Shown here piece after piece: positions 1 to 8,295 of a stretch of DNA of 18,183 nt; the first letter of the stretch is position 1; every line of letters begins with the position of its first letter. The notes below the pieces were generated by a model that was given only the letters and a program-made list of their open reading frames with translations, was not told the DNA's origin and did not search any database. The position numbers and the translations under genes were made by a program. The DNA comes from Flavobacterium sp. (GTDB lineage Bacteria > Bacteroidota > Bacteroidia > Flavobacteriales > Flavobacteriaceae), in assembly GCA_023253295.1 (NCBI GenBank), contig JALRGZ010000267.1, forward strand, positions 1-18,183, given 5' to 3'.

Positions 1-840
1 AAATTACTTCCTAGTATTTTTTCTTCAGGTGTAACACAAATAAATATTTTAGTTGGAACAATAATAGCTTCATTTCAAGCTAGCGCTGTTTCATACCTTT
101 ATTATGCTGATAGAATTTATCAAATAAACTTAGCAATTGCAGGGATTGCAATAGGCGTTGTAATACTTCCTCAACTTTCTAAACATATTGCGCAAAAAAA
201 TAAAAAAAAAATTGATTTAATCCAAAACAAAGCTTTAGAGCTAAGTTTGTTTTTAAGCCTACCAGCTACCATTGCATTATTAATTGGCTCTGATCAGATT
301 ATTTCTGCTTTATTTGGATATGGACAGTTTACTGAAGAATCAGTATTTAACTCTGCTAAAGTACTTTATTATTTTGCTTTAGGACTACCAGCTTTCGCAT
401 TTATTAAAGTTTTTTCAAATTTCTTTTTTGCAAATCAAGATACCAAAACACCGTTTTATATTTCTTTTATATCTGTTGTATTAAATATTTTAATTAGTGT
501 TTATTTTTTTAGAACTGTTGGTTTTATTATAATACCTATAGCAACCAGCATTTCCTCATGGTTTAATACAATTGCTTTATTTTTTATTTTAAAAAAAAGA
601 AATTTATTTTATTTTAATAATATTTTCATAAGCCGATTTATTAAGATAATTTTGTCTTCAATTATGATGGGATTTTTATTTTATTATTTGTTGATCTTGC
701 TGCAGGATCAATTAGCTTTTGATCAAAATTTTAAATCTTTTTATTTAATTTTATCCGTTACAATAGCAGCATGTTTTTATATTTTTGTGTCATATTTGAT
801 CAAAGCTTTCCAATTAGAGGATATTAAATTAAAGTATTAA
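1..840 (+). CDS. murJ: MurJ (MviN) lipid II flippase, C-terminal part, 5' truncated by window edge
   Basis: The frame is open from base 1 and runs 279 codons to TAA at 838-840, so the gene begins outside the window; a Leu codon (TTG) at 247 could be mistaken for a start but is internal. MurJ belongs to the MOP flippase superfamily and moves lipid-linked peptidoglycan precursor across the inner membrane. The fragment shows a chain of hydrophobic segments joined by short basic loops. It carries family-like stretches such as [15 protein letters not shown] near fragment residues 27-41, GVVILPQLS near 58-66, and LFGYGQF near residues 105-111. MurJ is usually about 500 residues, so roughly the last half is present. 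trpS starts 2 nt after the stop, so the two are probably co-transcribed. The sequence is very AT-rich and alphaproteobacterial in character. Confidence 0.88.
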   Translation, partial: KLLPSIFSSGVTQINILVGTIIASFQASAVSYLYYADRIYQINLAIAGIAIGVVILPQLSKHIAQKNKKKIDLIQNKALELSLFLSLPATIALLIGSDQIISALFGYGQFTEESVFNSAKVLYYFALGLPAFAFIKVFSNFFFANQDTKTPFYISFISVVLNILISVYFFRTVGFIIIPIATSISSWFNTIALFFILKKRNLFYFNNIFISRFIKIILSSIMMGFLFYYLLILLQDQLAFDQNFKSFYLILSVTIAACFYIFVSYLIKAFQLEDIKLKY

Positions 841-842
841 CA

Positions 843-1847
843 ATGAATAAAAAAATATTTTCAGGAGTTCAGCCAACAGGGAACTTACATTTGGGAAATT
901 ATTTAGGAGCAATTAAAAATTTTGTTGAATTAAACAATGATGATAAAAATGATTGTGTATTTTGTGTAGTGGATTTACATGCCATTACCGTCAAACAAGA
1001 TCCAAAAGAACTTAGAGACAATATTAGAGAGACAGTAGCAACTTTTGTTGCATGTGGAATCAATCCAGAAAAAAGTGTTATTTTTAATCAATCAACTGTT
1101 TCAGCACATTCGGAGGCCGCATGGATATTAAGTTGTGTTGCTCGGATGGGATGGTTGAACCGAATGACACAGTTTAAAGAAAAAGCTGGTAAGGATAAAG
1201 AAAAAGCAAGTATTGGGCTTTATTCATATCCAGTATTAATGGCTGCTGATATTCTCCTTTATGATGCAACGCATGTGCCTGTGGGGGAAGATCAAAAGCA
1301 ACATCTAGAACTTTGTAGAGACATAGCTCAAAAATTTAATAATGATTATGAGGTAGAAGATTTTTTTAAAGTACCAGAACCATTAATTCAAAAAGAATTT
1401 TCAAGAATAATGAGTTTAAAAGATGGAACAAAAAAAATGAGCAAATCTGAATTGTCTGACCTAAGCAGAATAAATTTAACAGATAATGAGGATTTAATTA
1501 TTAATAAAATTAAGAAGGCAAAAACGGATCCATTGCCTTTGCCATCTGACCCAAAAGAATTAGAGACAAGACCTGAGGCAAAAAATCTTTTAGGAATATA
1601 CTCAAGTTTAAATAATTTAACATTGGATCAATCGATCAAAGAATTTAATGGAAAAAACTTTTCAGAATTTAAGGAAAAACTTTCTCAAGTTTTAGTTGAA
1701 AAAATTATTCCCATTTCAAATGAAATTAAAAAACTTAATGCTGATAGAGAGTATTTGGATAAAATCTTATTAGACGGACAAAAAAAAGCTAATGAATACG
1801 CATCAAATAAATTAAAAAAAATACATGAAATTGTAGGTTTTTTATAA
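843..1847 (+). CDS. trpS: Tryptophanyl-tRNA synthetase
   Basis: This 334-residue protein is of normal length for a bacterial class I tryptophan-tRNA ligase, which charges tRNA-Trp with tryptophan using ATP in the cytoplasm. The class I signature HLGN (the HIGH equivalent) is at residues 16-19 within [13 protein letters not shown], and the second ATP-binding signature KMSKS is at 198-202. Other family stretches include [19 protein letters not shown] and [11 protein letters not shown], which form the Rossmann-fold and tryptophan-binding region. The ATG lies 2 nt after the murJ stop with no clear Shine-Dalgarno sequence, so translational coupling is likely. murJ next to trpS, the tight spacing and the low GC fit a streamlined SAR11-type genome, though that placement is inference. 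Confidence 0.96.
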   Translation: MNKKIFSGVQPTGNLHLGNYLGAIKNFVELNNDDKNDCVFCVVDLHAITVKQDPKELRDNIRETVATFVACGINPEKSVIFNQSTVSAHSEAAWILSCVARMGWLNRMTQFKEKAGKDKEKASIGLYSYPVLMAADILLYDATHVPVGEDQKQHLELCRDIAQKFNNDYEVEDFFKVPEPLIQKEFSRIMSLKDGTKKMSKSELSDLSRINLTDNEDLIINKIKKAKTDPLPLPSDPKELETRPEAKNLLGIYSSLNNLTLDQSIKEFNGKNFSEFKEKLSQVLVEKIIPISNEIKKLNADREYLDKILLDGQKKANEYASNKLKKIHEIVGFL

Positions 1848-1896
1848 AAATTCTTAAACAAGTTTCAATTTTATAATTATTGACTATATAGAAGTT

Positions 1897-2436
1897 ATGT
1901 TCGTTCAAACTGAAAGCACACCAAATCCTAATTCATTAAAATTTTTGCCAGGCAAGGCAGTTTCTAATGGTGGATCATTTGAAATTACAAAAAAAGATGA
2001 TGTCAAAAATGAATTAATAAGAAACTTAATGTCCGTAAATGGTGTTGAAGGAATTTTTTTAAGTAAGGATTTTATTTCAATAAATAAATATGATGAAACT
2101 TCATGGGATGAAATAAAGCATATAGTTATTTCTTTAATTAATGATTTTTACTCGACTGGTAAAGAGTTCGTAGTTGATAAGAGTCCTTTCGAGATCGATG
2201 AAAACCTTGGAGAAATTGAAAAAAAGATTGTTCAAATTTTAGACCAAAAAATTAGACCCGCTGTTGCAAAAGATGGTGGTGATATAAAATTCAAAGAGTT
2301 TAAGGATGGAGTAGTCAAGGTTCAATTACAAGGAAGTTGTTCTGGGTGTCCAAGCTCTACAATGACTTTAAAGCAAGGAGTACAAAATCTTTTGTGTCAT
2401 TACTTGCCAGAAGTTAAAGAAGTTGTAGCCGTTTAG
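1897..2436 (+). CDS. Nfu-type iron-sulfur cluster scaffold protein (NifU C-terminal domain)
   Basis: This 179-residue protein has two domains. Residues 1 to about 88 match the Nfu N-terminal domain, which begins with the typical FVQTESTPNPNSLKFLPG stretch. Residues about 105-176 match the NifU C-terminal domain with a CxxC motif (C148, C151 in GSCSGCPSS). In Nfu proteins the CxxC pairs of two subunits hold a [4Fe-4S] cluster that is passed to target enzymes in the cytoplasm. This two-domain layout is common in alphaproteobacteria and mitochondria. The gene starts 49 nt after trpS and is followed after 2 nt by the glucosaminidase gene, so it probably belongs to the same operon. Another name used for such proteins is NfuA, but the E. 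coli protein has a different N-terminal domain, so I give no symbol. Confidence 0.93.
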   Translation: MFVQTESTPNPNSLKFLPGKAVSNGGSFEITKKDDVKNELIRNLMSVNGVEGIFLSKDFISINKYDETSWDEIKHIVISLINDFYSTGKEFVVDKSPFEIDENLGEIEKKIVQILDQKIRPAVAKDGGDIKFKEFKDGVVKVQLQGSCSGCPSSTMTLKQGVQNLLCHYLPEVKEVVAV

Positions 2437-2438
2437 TT

Positions 2439-3524
2439 ATGAAAAAAATTCAAAAAAAAAGAAAACATAAAATCATAGAGACTATTGATAATAATAATTT
2501 AGGATCTCTCTCAAGAACTTTCTTAGGAAGTATAATTGTTGTCTCTTTATTTTATGTTTTACCGTTAATGATTAATTTCGCTAACGATAATATTTTGATT
2601 ACTAAAGAGTTTAAAAACAATTCTAAACAAGTTTTAGCTTACACATTAGATAAGAAGACAAACAATACTTTGGATGAGAATGAAATATTTGATGAAAGAG
2701 ATTTGCTGGTAGATATTTATAACTTAAATGAAAATGAAACTGACGCTGTAAGACTAGACGCTTCAACTATCCAACAACTTTTTGAAGATACAGGCTATAA
2801 ATTAGATGATGTAAGAGAGAATAAATTGGTTAAGCCTGTAGCGCTAGATTCTTTTCCTCGTGAAATAAAAATGATCGAGAATACCAAAAAAAGAAAAGAA
2901 CTATTTTTGCAAATAGTTTTGCCTTTGGTCCTTCAAGAAAATAATAATATAAAATTAGATCGAAAAAGACTTTTTAGCATAATTAATAAAAGTAATAACA
3001 CTGATCTTGAAAAAAAATGGCTTGATAAAAAATTTAAGCAATATGGTATTCCATCAAAAGATTTATCCATTTTGAAGATAAGAATGGATGAGGTTCCTGT
3101 ATCTTTAGCACTCGCACAAGCTGCAAAAGAAACAGGCTGGGGAACATCAAGGTTTGCTCAAGAAGGAAATGCACTTTTTGGACAATGGACCTGGTCTGGG
3201 GAAGGCCTAAAGCCTAAGGAGGCTGATGAAGATGAAGGACACAAGGTAATGAAATTTAATATATTGCAAGCTTCAGTAAGAGCTTATCAAAGAAATTTAA
3301 ATACGCATAAAACATATAAAGATTTTAGACAAGCAAGAGCACAATTGAGAGATGAAGGCAAAGAACTGGACAGTATTATTCTTTCACAATATTTGGATAA
3401 GTATGCTGAGACAGGCCAACAATATGTCAAAATTCTAAGACAAATTATTGAACAAAATAATTTAAAAGATTTTGATAATGTAAAACTTTTACCTTCTAGT
3501 CTTGAATTAGAGAGCCTTATCTAG
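2439..3524 (+). CDS. Bax-like glucosaminidase, single-pass membrane protein
   Basis: This 361-residue protein has a basic cytoplasmic start (KKIQKKRKHK) and one hydrophobic segment at about residues 28-48 that is probably a membrane anchor. A low-complexity spacer follows, then a glucosaminidase-type domain (mannosyl-glycoprotein endo-beta-N-acetylglucosaminidase family, as in E. coli Bax) over about residues 200-345. The core reads SLALAQAAKETGWGTSRF, with E231 in the position of the catalytic glutamate, followed by GNALFGQWTW. Such enzymes cut glycan strands of peptidoglycan; activity here is inferred from the family. The ATG is 2 nt after the nfu stop. The gene ends in TAG at 3522-3524, overlapping the stop of the opposing gene by 4 nt. 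Confidence 0.82.
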   Translation: MKKIQKKRKHKIIETIDNNNLGSLSRTFLGSIIVVSLFYVLPLMINFANDNILITKEFKNNSKQVLAYTLDKKTNNTLDENEIFDERDLLVDIYNLNENETDAVRLDASTIQQLFEDTGYKLDDVRENKLVKPVALDSFPREIKMIENTKKRKELFLQIVLPLVLQENNNIKLDRKRLFSIINKSNNTDLEKKWLDKKFKQYGIPSKDLSILKIRMDEVPVSLALAQAAKETGWGTSRFAQEGNALFGQWTWSGEGLKPKEADEDEGHKVMKFNILQASVRAYQRNLNTHKTYKDFRQARAQLRDEGKELDSIILSQYLDKYAETGQQYVKILRQIIEQNNLKDFDNVKLLPSSLELESLI

Positions 3525-3745
3525 TTATTTTTAACAATAAACTGAGTTCCAAACCATCTCCATTTACCGTTATCATTTAATGAACAATTTATTCGGCCTC
3601 TTCGCGGAAGAAAAGCCTCTCTAAATTTTATATTCAAAGTATTACCATCAAATTGGATTTTTGATTTTTCCCATTTATTTCCTTCATTTGAATAACAATT
3701 TATATTTTTGATATTTTTTTGATTATCAAAAAACTCTACGGAAAA
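3521..3745 (-). CDS. C-terminal fragment of an unidentified alphaproteobacterial protein, cut at the contig junction
   Basis: On the minus strand a frame ending in TAG at 3521-3523 is open upstream through about 3,835, but only the part up to about 3,740-3,755 looks native. It gives about 75 residues with a coherent C-terminus: SVEFFDNQ, then SNEGNKWEKSKIQFDGNT, then LPRRGRINCSLNDNGKWRWF, ending in GTQFIVKNN. The pattern of RINC followed by WRWFG close to the C-terminus reminds me of the tail of some alphaproteobacterial polysaccharide deacetylases, but this is from memory and weak. The gene is convergent with the glucosaminidase gene, sharing the four bases CTAG as overlapping stops, which fits a compact genome. 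Its N-terminus is missing because the sequence changes to flavobacterial coding sequence of the opposite orientation. Confidence 0.6.
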   Translation of the reverse strand, partial: FSVEFFDNQKNIKNINCYSNEGNKWEKSKIQFDGNTLNIKFREAFLPRRGRINCSLNDNGKWRWFGTQFIVKNN

Positions 3746-3765
3746 TAAAGGAATGTTATATAGTT
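3735..3765. other. Junction between two unrelated genomes (probable chimera)
   Basis: To the left, genes are alphaproteobacterial in type, extremely AT-rich and almost without gaps. To the right, every gene is flavobacterial in type. At this point a minus-strand gene that should continue to the right and a plus-strand M16 peptidase that should have started to the left both break off. Both reading frames make plausible protein through about 3741-3755, which suggests that the join sits in a short AT-rich stretch shared by both sources. The exact base cannot be fixed by eye. Confidence 0.8.
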
Positions 3766-5771
3766 TAGGTACTGATTCTGAAGTTTCAACTGCATCGATT
3801 AGTTTTGGAATTCGACATGGAAAACCTATAAAAACTCAAACAGTAGCTGATTTTAAACGTTCACTTTTAGAAGGAATGGCTATGAATATGCTGTATGCTA
3901 GAATTTCAGAGAAAGCTCAAAATCCGGAGGCTTCTTTTATAAATGCTAGTGTAGGTTATGGTGATTTGACCAGAACAACTAATGTTTTTAGTTTAAATGT
4001 TAATCCTAAGCCTAATAAGCAGGCAGAAGCTTTTAAAGAAGCGCTTATCGAAGTAAATCGTGCAGTAAAGTTTGGATATACACCATCTGAAATTGAAAGA
4101 ATGATAACGATGATTCATTCTTCGTATCAAAACCAAATTGCGAAGAAAGACGATGTAAGTCATAAAAGAATAGAGGATGCTATTCAGGAGAATTTTTTAA
4201 ATAATGAAGTAATTACAGATGTTGTAAAAGAATACGAAATAGCTAAAGAGGTATTAAATGACGTAACTGCTGAAGATTTACACAATACAATCAAAGGACT
4301 TTACAGTAAAGACAATAGATATTTAAATGTAGTAGGTGTTGAAGGTCAGGATAACTTAACTTATGATAATGCTGTTAGAATTATAGAATCTGTAGAGAAT
4401 GATGCAGAACTTAAGCCTTATACAGAAGCTTTAGATGGAAAGAGTTTAGTTTCTGATTTAGATATTAAGCCAGGTGTAATTACCAGTGTTGTACAAGATA
4501 AAAATGTTGGATCTACAACTTTTGTTTTGAGTAATGGTGTGAAGGTACACTATAAGTTTGTAAACAAACAAAAAAATATAGTGTCTCTAAATGCTGTTAG
4601 TTATGGTGGAACTTCATTGTTAAAAGATGAGGATTTACCTTCGGCATCAATGGTCTCAAATTTACAGCAAATGTCTGGATTAGGTAATTTTAATGCAGTT
4701 GATTTAAGAAAAGTGTTGGCAGGTAAAACGGCTAATGTTAAAACTTCTATCGGAGGCATTAATGAAGCGATTTCAGGATCTTCCAATACAAAAGATGTGG
4801 AAACAATGTTACAAATGGTTTATCTTGATTTTGTGAAACCTCGTTTTGATTCCAACGCTTTTAAAGTTTTGATTAATAATTTGAATAATAATCTTGAAAG
4901 AAAAAGTAAGAATGTCAATGAGAAAATGAACGATAGTTTGTTAGTTACCTTGTATGGAAAAAATAATTCTAAAAAACGTACTTTTGATCAAGCTTATATC
5001 GATGCTGTTTCTTTTGATAAAATTCAATCAATATATAAAGATAGATTTGCAAACGTTGCTGATTTTGAGTTCTTTATTGTTGGTGACGTACAGGAAACTG
5101 AATTAAAACAACTTTTAGAAAAATACATTGCAAGTATCCCTTCTAATAATTTAAAAGAAAAATATAAGAATAATGAAGTAGAGTGGGTTTCGAATACAAT
5201 TGATAAAGATATTTATATTCCAATGGAAGATCCAAAAGCGTCTATAAATATTGTGTATAAGAATGATCAGATTCCGTACTCGAGAAAAAATGTAATTTTC
5301 ACTAATGTGTTAGGTGATATTTTACAATTAAGAGTTACTGAAACGGTGAGAGAGTCTGAAGGTGGAGCTTACAGTCCTAGTGCTGGAGCTAATTTCGTAA
5401 GAGAACCAAAAACAAGTGCTCTTGTTTATTTTAGATTTGATTGTAACCCTAATATGGCTGATAAATTAGCATCAATTGTTATAAATGAATTACAAAAAAT
5501 TGCAAATGGCACAATTAATGTAAATGACTTAAACAAGACAAGAATCAATTTCATTAAGGAACGTGAGCAAGCCAAAAGTAATAATGATTATGATATGCAG
5601 TTGCTTTCAAGATATTTCAGATATAATGAAAATATGAATGATCCTAAAAGTTTTGAAGATATTGTAAATAAGATGTCTGAAAAAGATATTCAGGATATTG
5701 CCAAAAAGATTCTTGCAGGAAAGAAATCTTATGAAATAGTATTTAAACCTAAAATGAATAACCTTAATTAA
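3741..5771 (+). CDS. M16 (pitrilysin/insulinase) family peptidase, N-terminal half missing
   Basis: About 675 residues remain to the TAA at 5769-5771; the ATG at 3753 is internal and not a true start. M16 peptidases of Bacteroidota have about 900 or more residues in four similar domains, with the zinc-binding HxxEH motif in the first. Here the fragment begins with the stretch LYSLGTDSEVSTASISFGIR, which belongs after the first catalytic domain, and no HxxEH is present. Domains three and four follow: SNGVKVHYK, then VSYGGTSLLKDED, and near the end RESEGGAYSPSAG, where R533 and Y540 (counted from the ATG at 3753) are in the place of the conserved substrate-binding Arg/Tyr pair. The fragment cannot be active as it stands. 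The intact protein would be periplasmic or surface-associated. A signal peptide, if any, was lost with the N-terminus. The next gene starts 11 nt downstream. Confidence 0.87.
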   Translation, partial: ENKGMLYSLGTDSEVSTASISFGIRHGKPIKTQTVADFKRSLLEGMAMNMLYARISEKAQNPEASFINASVGYGDLTRTTNVFSLNVNPKPNKQAEAFKEALIEVNRAVKFGYTPSEIERMITMIHSSYQNQIAKKDDVSHKRIEDAIQENFLNNEVITDVVKEYEIAKEVLNDVTAEDLHNTIKGLYSKDNRYLNVVGVEGQDNLTYDNAVRIIESVENDAELKPYTEALDGKSLVSDLDIKPGVITSVVQDKNVGSTTFVLSNGVKVHYKFVNKQKNIVSLNAVSYGGTSLLKDEDLPSASMVSNLQQMSGLGNFNAVDLRKVLAGKTANVKTSIGGINEAISGSSNTKDVETMLQMVYLDFVKPRFDSNAFKVLINNLNNNLERKSKNVNEKMNDSLLVTLYGKNNSKKRTFDQAYIDAVSFDKIQSIYKDRFANVADFEFFIVGDVQETELKQLLEKYIASIPSNNLKEKYKNNEVEWVSNTIDKDIYIPMEDPKASINIVYKNDQIPYSRKNVIFTNVLGDILQLRVTETVRESEGGAYSPSAGANFVREPKTSALVYFRFDCNPNMADKLASIVINELQKIANGTINVNDLNKTRINFIKEREQAKSNNDYDMQLLSRYFRYNENMNDPKSFEDIVNKMSEKDIQDIAKKILAGKKSYEIVFKPKMNNLN

Positions 5772-5782
5772 ATTAAAAACAA

Positions 5783-6229
5783 ATGAAAAGATTAATATTA
5801 TTTTTTGCTTTAATGATTGCTTTTGCTGGTCAGGCACAAGTTTTAAAACCAGTAAAATGGAGTACTTCAGTAACTAAAATTTCTGCAACTGAATACGAAC
5901 TAGTTGCTACAGCTACTATTGAAAAAGGATGGCACTTGTATTCACAAACTATTCCTGAAGATGGACCTAAACCAACCAAATTTGTTTTTGCAGGTAGTCC
6001 AAATTATCTTAAAAAAGGAAATACTGTAGAAGAAAAAGGACATACAGTACAAGATCCAATTTTTGAAATGCAAATCAAGTATTTTGAAAACAAAGCTGCT
6101 TTCAAACAAAGAATCAGAGTAAAAGGGAAAACACCTTTTAAAGTAAAAGCAACAGTAGAATTTATGGTATGTGATGACAGTAGATGTTTACCACCTACTG
6201 AAGAGGATTTAATGTTCACTATCAAATAA
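5783..6229 (+). CDS. Secreted stand-alone DsbD-alpha-like domain protein with redox cysteine pair
   Basis: This 148-residue protein has a signal peptide (residues 1 to about 18, hydrophobic LILFFALMIAFAGQA) followed by a single domain like the periplasmic N-terminal domain of DsbD. In DsbD that domain carries a Cys pair that receives electrons from the C-terminal thioredoxin domain and passes them to partners such as DsbC. Here the pair is C130 and C135 in VCDDSRCLPP, close to the E. coli arrangement. The domain is strikingly similar to residues 20-150 of the next gene (KWSTSVxKISATEY, GWHLYSQ, FKQRI), so it arose by duplication. The start follows the M16 stop by 11 nt and dsbD begins 15 nt after its stop, so one operon is likely. 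Its role as an electron carrier for the neighbouring DsbD is inference. Confidence 0.88.
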   Translation: MKRLILFFALMIAFAGQAQVLKPVKWSTSVTKISATEYELVATATIEKGWHLYSQTIPEDGPKPTKFVFAGSPNYLKKGNTVEEKGHTVQDPIFEMQIKYFENKAAFKQRIRVKGKTPFKVKATVEFMVCDDSRCLPPTEEDLMFTIK

Positions 6230-6244
6230 AAATAAATTTATATA

Positions 6245-8215
6245 ATGAAGAAGTTTCTTTTTGGACTAGCTCTTTTAATTTTTACGACTATTGGTTCTGC
6301 TCAAAATACACAAGCAGTTAAATGGTCTACTTCTGTAGAAAAAATTTCTGCAACAGAATATGATTTAATATCAAAAGCAACTATCGATTCAGGTTGGCAT
6401 TTGTATTCTCAAGAACTTCCTGAAGGTGGCCCAACAGCGACAAGTTTTACTTATGATGACAGTGTTGGTGGTTTTACAATTGTAGGGAACACTACAGAGC
6501 CAAAAGTTGAAGATATTGAAGATACTTTTTTCAAAATGAAAATTAAATCATTTGAGAAAGAAGCTGTTTTTAAACAAAGAATCGAAGTTCAGGGAGATGT
6601 AAAATCGATTACATGTTATATCGAATTCGTTACTTCTGATGGAACTAAAGTTTCGGAACCTACTGAAGCGGAAGTAACTTATGATGTAACAAAAGCAACT
6701 TCTTCACAAGAAGTAGCTACTGCAACTGAGGTAGCAAAAGAAGGAGCTGTTGCACCAACTAAAGAAGGAACAGCTGGAAAAGGAATTTTAGGAATCTTTT
6801 TTATTGCGTTTTTATCCGGATTTGCAGCATTGTTAACCCCTTGTGTGTTCCCAATGATTCCAATGACGGTAAGTTTCTTTACTAAACAAAGTAAAAATAA
6901 AGCAATAGGTATCAGAAATGCAATTATCTATGGTATTTGTATCATCTTTATCTACGTTTTATTAGGGACTGCTGTAACGAGTATTTTTGGAGCTGATGCA
7001 TTAAATGCTTTAGCAACTAATGTTTGGTTTAATATTATTTTCTTTATCCTTTTAGTGGTATTTGCTGTATCATTCTTAGGTGCTTTCGAAATTATGTTGC
7101 CAAATTCATGGGCTAACAAAGTAGATTCTCAGGCTGATAGAGGAGGTATGATTGGTATCTTTTTTATGGCTTTGGCTTTAGCAATTGTTTCTTTCTCTTG
7201 TACTGGACCTATTGTGGGAACTTTATTGGTAGAAGCTGCTTCTAAAGGAGGTATTGCGCCTATTATTGGGATGTTAGGTTTCTCATTTGCTATAGCCTTA
7301 CCATTTGCTTTATTTGCTGCTTTTCCAGGATGGTTGAATTCTCTTCCAAAATCAGGGGGTTGGTTAAACACCGTAAAAGTAGTATTAGGGTTTTTAGAAT
7401 TAGCATTGGCTTTCAAATTCCTTTCACAAGCTGATTTAGTATTGCAAACACATTTATTAGAAAGAGAAGTATTCCTTGCTATTTGGATTGCAGTTTTCGG
7501 AGCATTGGCTTTTTATCTTTTTGGAAAAATACAATTACCTCATGATTCGCCATTATCACATATCTCGGTAGGAAGATTAGGATTAGGATTAATCGTATTA
7601 TCTTTCACTATTTATATGATTCCAGGACTTTGGGGAGCACCTCTAAATTTAATTAGTGCATTCCCTCCTCCACAAGAATATAGTGAATCTCCATACGGAG
7701 TAGGTTATTCTAAAGCAGGTGGCGGTTCGGCTTCAGCTGAGTTAACTGAGTTGCCAGAAGGAGCTCATTTACTAGCTCCACACGATATTTTAGCCTTTGA
7801 TGATTATGACAAAGGTTTGGCTTATGCTAAAAAAGTAGGGAAACCTGTGATGTTGGATTTTACAGGATGGGCTTGTGTAAACTGTAGAAAGATGGAACAA
7901 AACGTTTGGCCAAAACCAGAGGTGTTGCAGATTCTTAAAAATGATGTGGTATTGATTTCATTATATGTGGATGATAAACGTCCATTAGAGGCAAATCAAA
8001 TCACAGAATCAAAATTACAACCAGGTAAACAATTAAAATACATTGGACAAAAATGGAGTGAGTTACAAACCTTGAAGTACAAAGCAAATTCTCAACCATT
8101 TTATGTAATCATGGATCATGAAGAAAATACATTAATTGATCCTGTTGGCTATACTCCAGATGTAGAAGTATATCATTCTTGGCTCCAAGAAGGAATATCA
8201 AAATTTAAAAAATAA
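6245..8215 (+). CDS. dsbD: DsbD-like thiol:disulfide interchange reductase
   Basis: This 656-residue protein has the DsbD layout. A signal peptide covers residues 1 to about 19 and an alpha-like periplasmic domain about 22-150. A membrane domain of about eight hydrophobic segments spans about 180-470 with redox cysteines C200 in TPCVFPMIP and C319 in SFSCTGP. A C-terminal thioredoxin-like domain, about 520-656, carries the active site ACVNC (C544, C547). DsbD moves reducing power from cytoplasmic thioredoxin across the inner membrane to periplasmic disulfide isomerase, cytochrome c maturation or peroxide-defence partners. The N-terminal domain lacks the usual Cys pair: the aligned stretch reads VTSDGTKV. 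That function may be supplied by the separate domain protein encoded just upstream. A strong hairpin terminator follows at 8243-8279. Confidence 0.94.
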   Translation: MKKFLFGLALLIFTTIGSAQNTQAVKWSTSVEKISATEYDLISKATIDSGWHLYSQELPEGGPTATSFTYDDSVGGFTIVGNTTEPKVEDIEDTFFKMKIKSFEKEAVFKQRIEVQGDVKSITCYIEFVTSDGTKVSEPTEAEVTYDVTKATSSQEVATATEVAKEGAVAPTKEGTAGKGILGIFFIAFLSGFAALLTPCVFPMIPMTVSFFTKQSKNKAIGIRNAIIYGICIIFIYVLLGTAVTSIFGADALNALATNVWFNIIFFILLVVFAVSFLGAFEIMLPNSWANKVDSQADRGGMIGIFFMALALAIVSFSCTGPIVGTLLVEAASKGGIAPIIGMLGFSFAIALPFALFAAFPGWLNSLPKSGGWLNTVKVVLGFLELALAFKFLSQADLVLQTHLLEREVFLAIWIAVFGALAFYLFGKIQLPHDSPLSHISVGRLGLGLIVLSFTIYMIPGLWGAPLNLISAFPPPQEYSESPYGVGYSKAGGGSASAELTELPEGAHLLAPHDILAFDDYDKGLAYAKKVGKPVMLDFTGWACVNCRKMEQNVWPKPEVLQILKNDVVLISLYVDDKRPLEANQITESKLQPGKQLKYIGQKWSELQTLKYKANSQPFYVIMDHEENTLIDPVGYTPDVEVYHSWLQEGISKFKK

Positions 8216-8242
8216 TTTTCCATTAGTTTTTGTTTTTTATTT

Positions 8243-8279
8243 GAACCACTTTGATTGTAGAATCAAAGTGGTTCTTTTT
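8243..8279 (+). terminator. Rho-independent terminator after dsbD
   Basis: There is a perfect 14-bp stem, 8243-8256 (GAACCACTTTGATT) pairing with 8261-8274, with a GTAG loop, followed by a run of T from 8275. It ends the dsbD operon. It lies only 17 nt before the ATG of the next gene, so little room remains for a separate promoter. Confidence 0.9.
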
Positions 8280-8295
8280 CAAATTTTCAATTTTT

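Noticed and set aside
3753..3755. ATG as true start of the M16 peptidase
   Set aside because: The protein starts in the middle of a conserved family region and lacks the catalytic domain; the ATG is internal and upstream sequence is from another genome.
3521..3835. The full 104-codon minus-strand frame as one real gene
   Set aside because: The part beyond about 3,750 is antisense to the M16 coding sequence from the other genome; continuity there is accidental.
8251..8295. N-terminal extension of the PLP enzyme from a TTG
   Set aside because: It would begin inside the terminator stem and encode an unrelated Phe/Lys-rich stretch; the ATG at 8296 is preferred.
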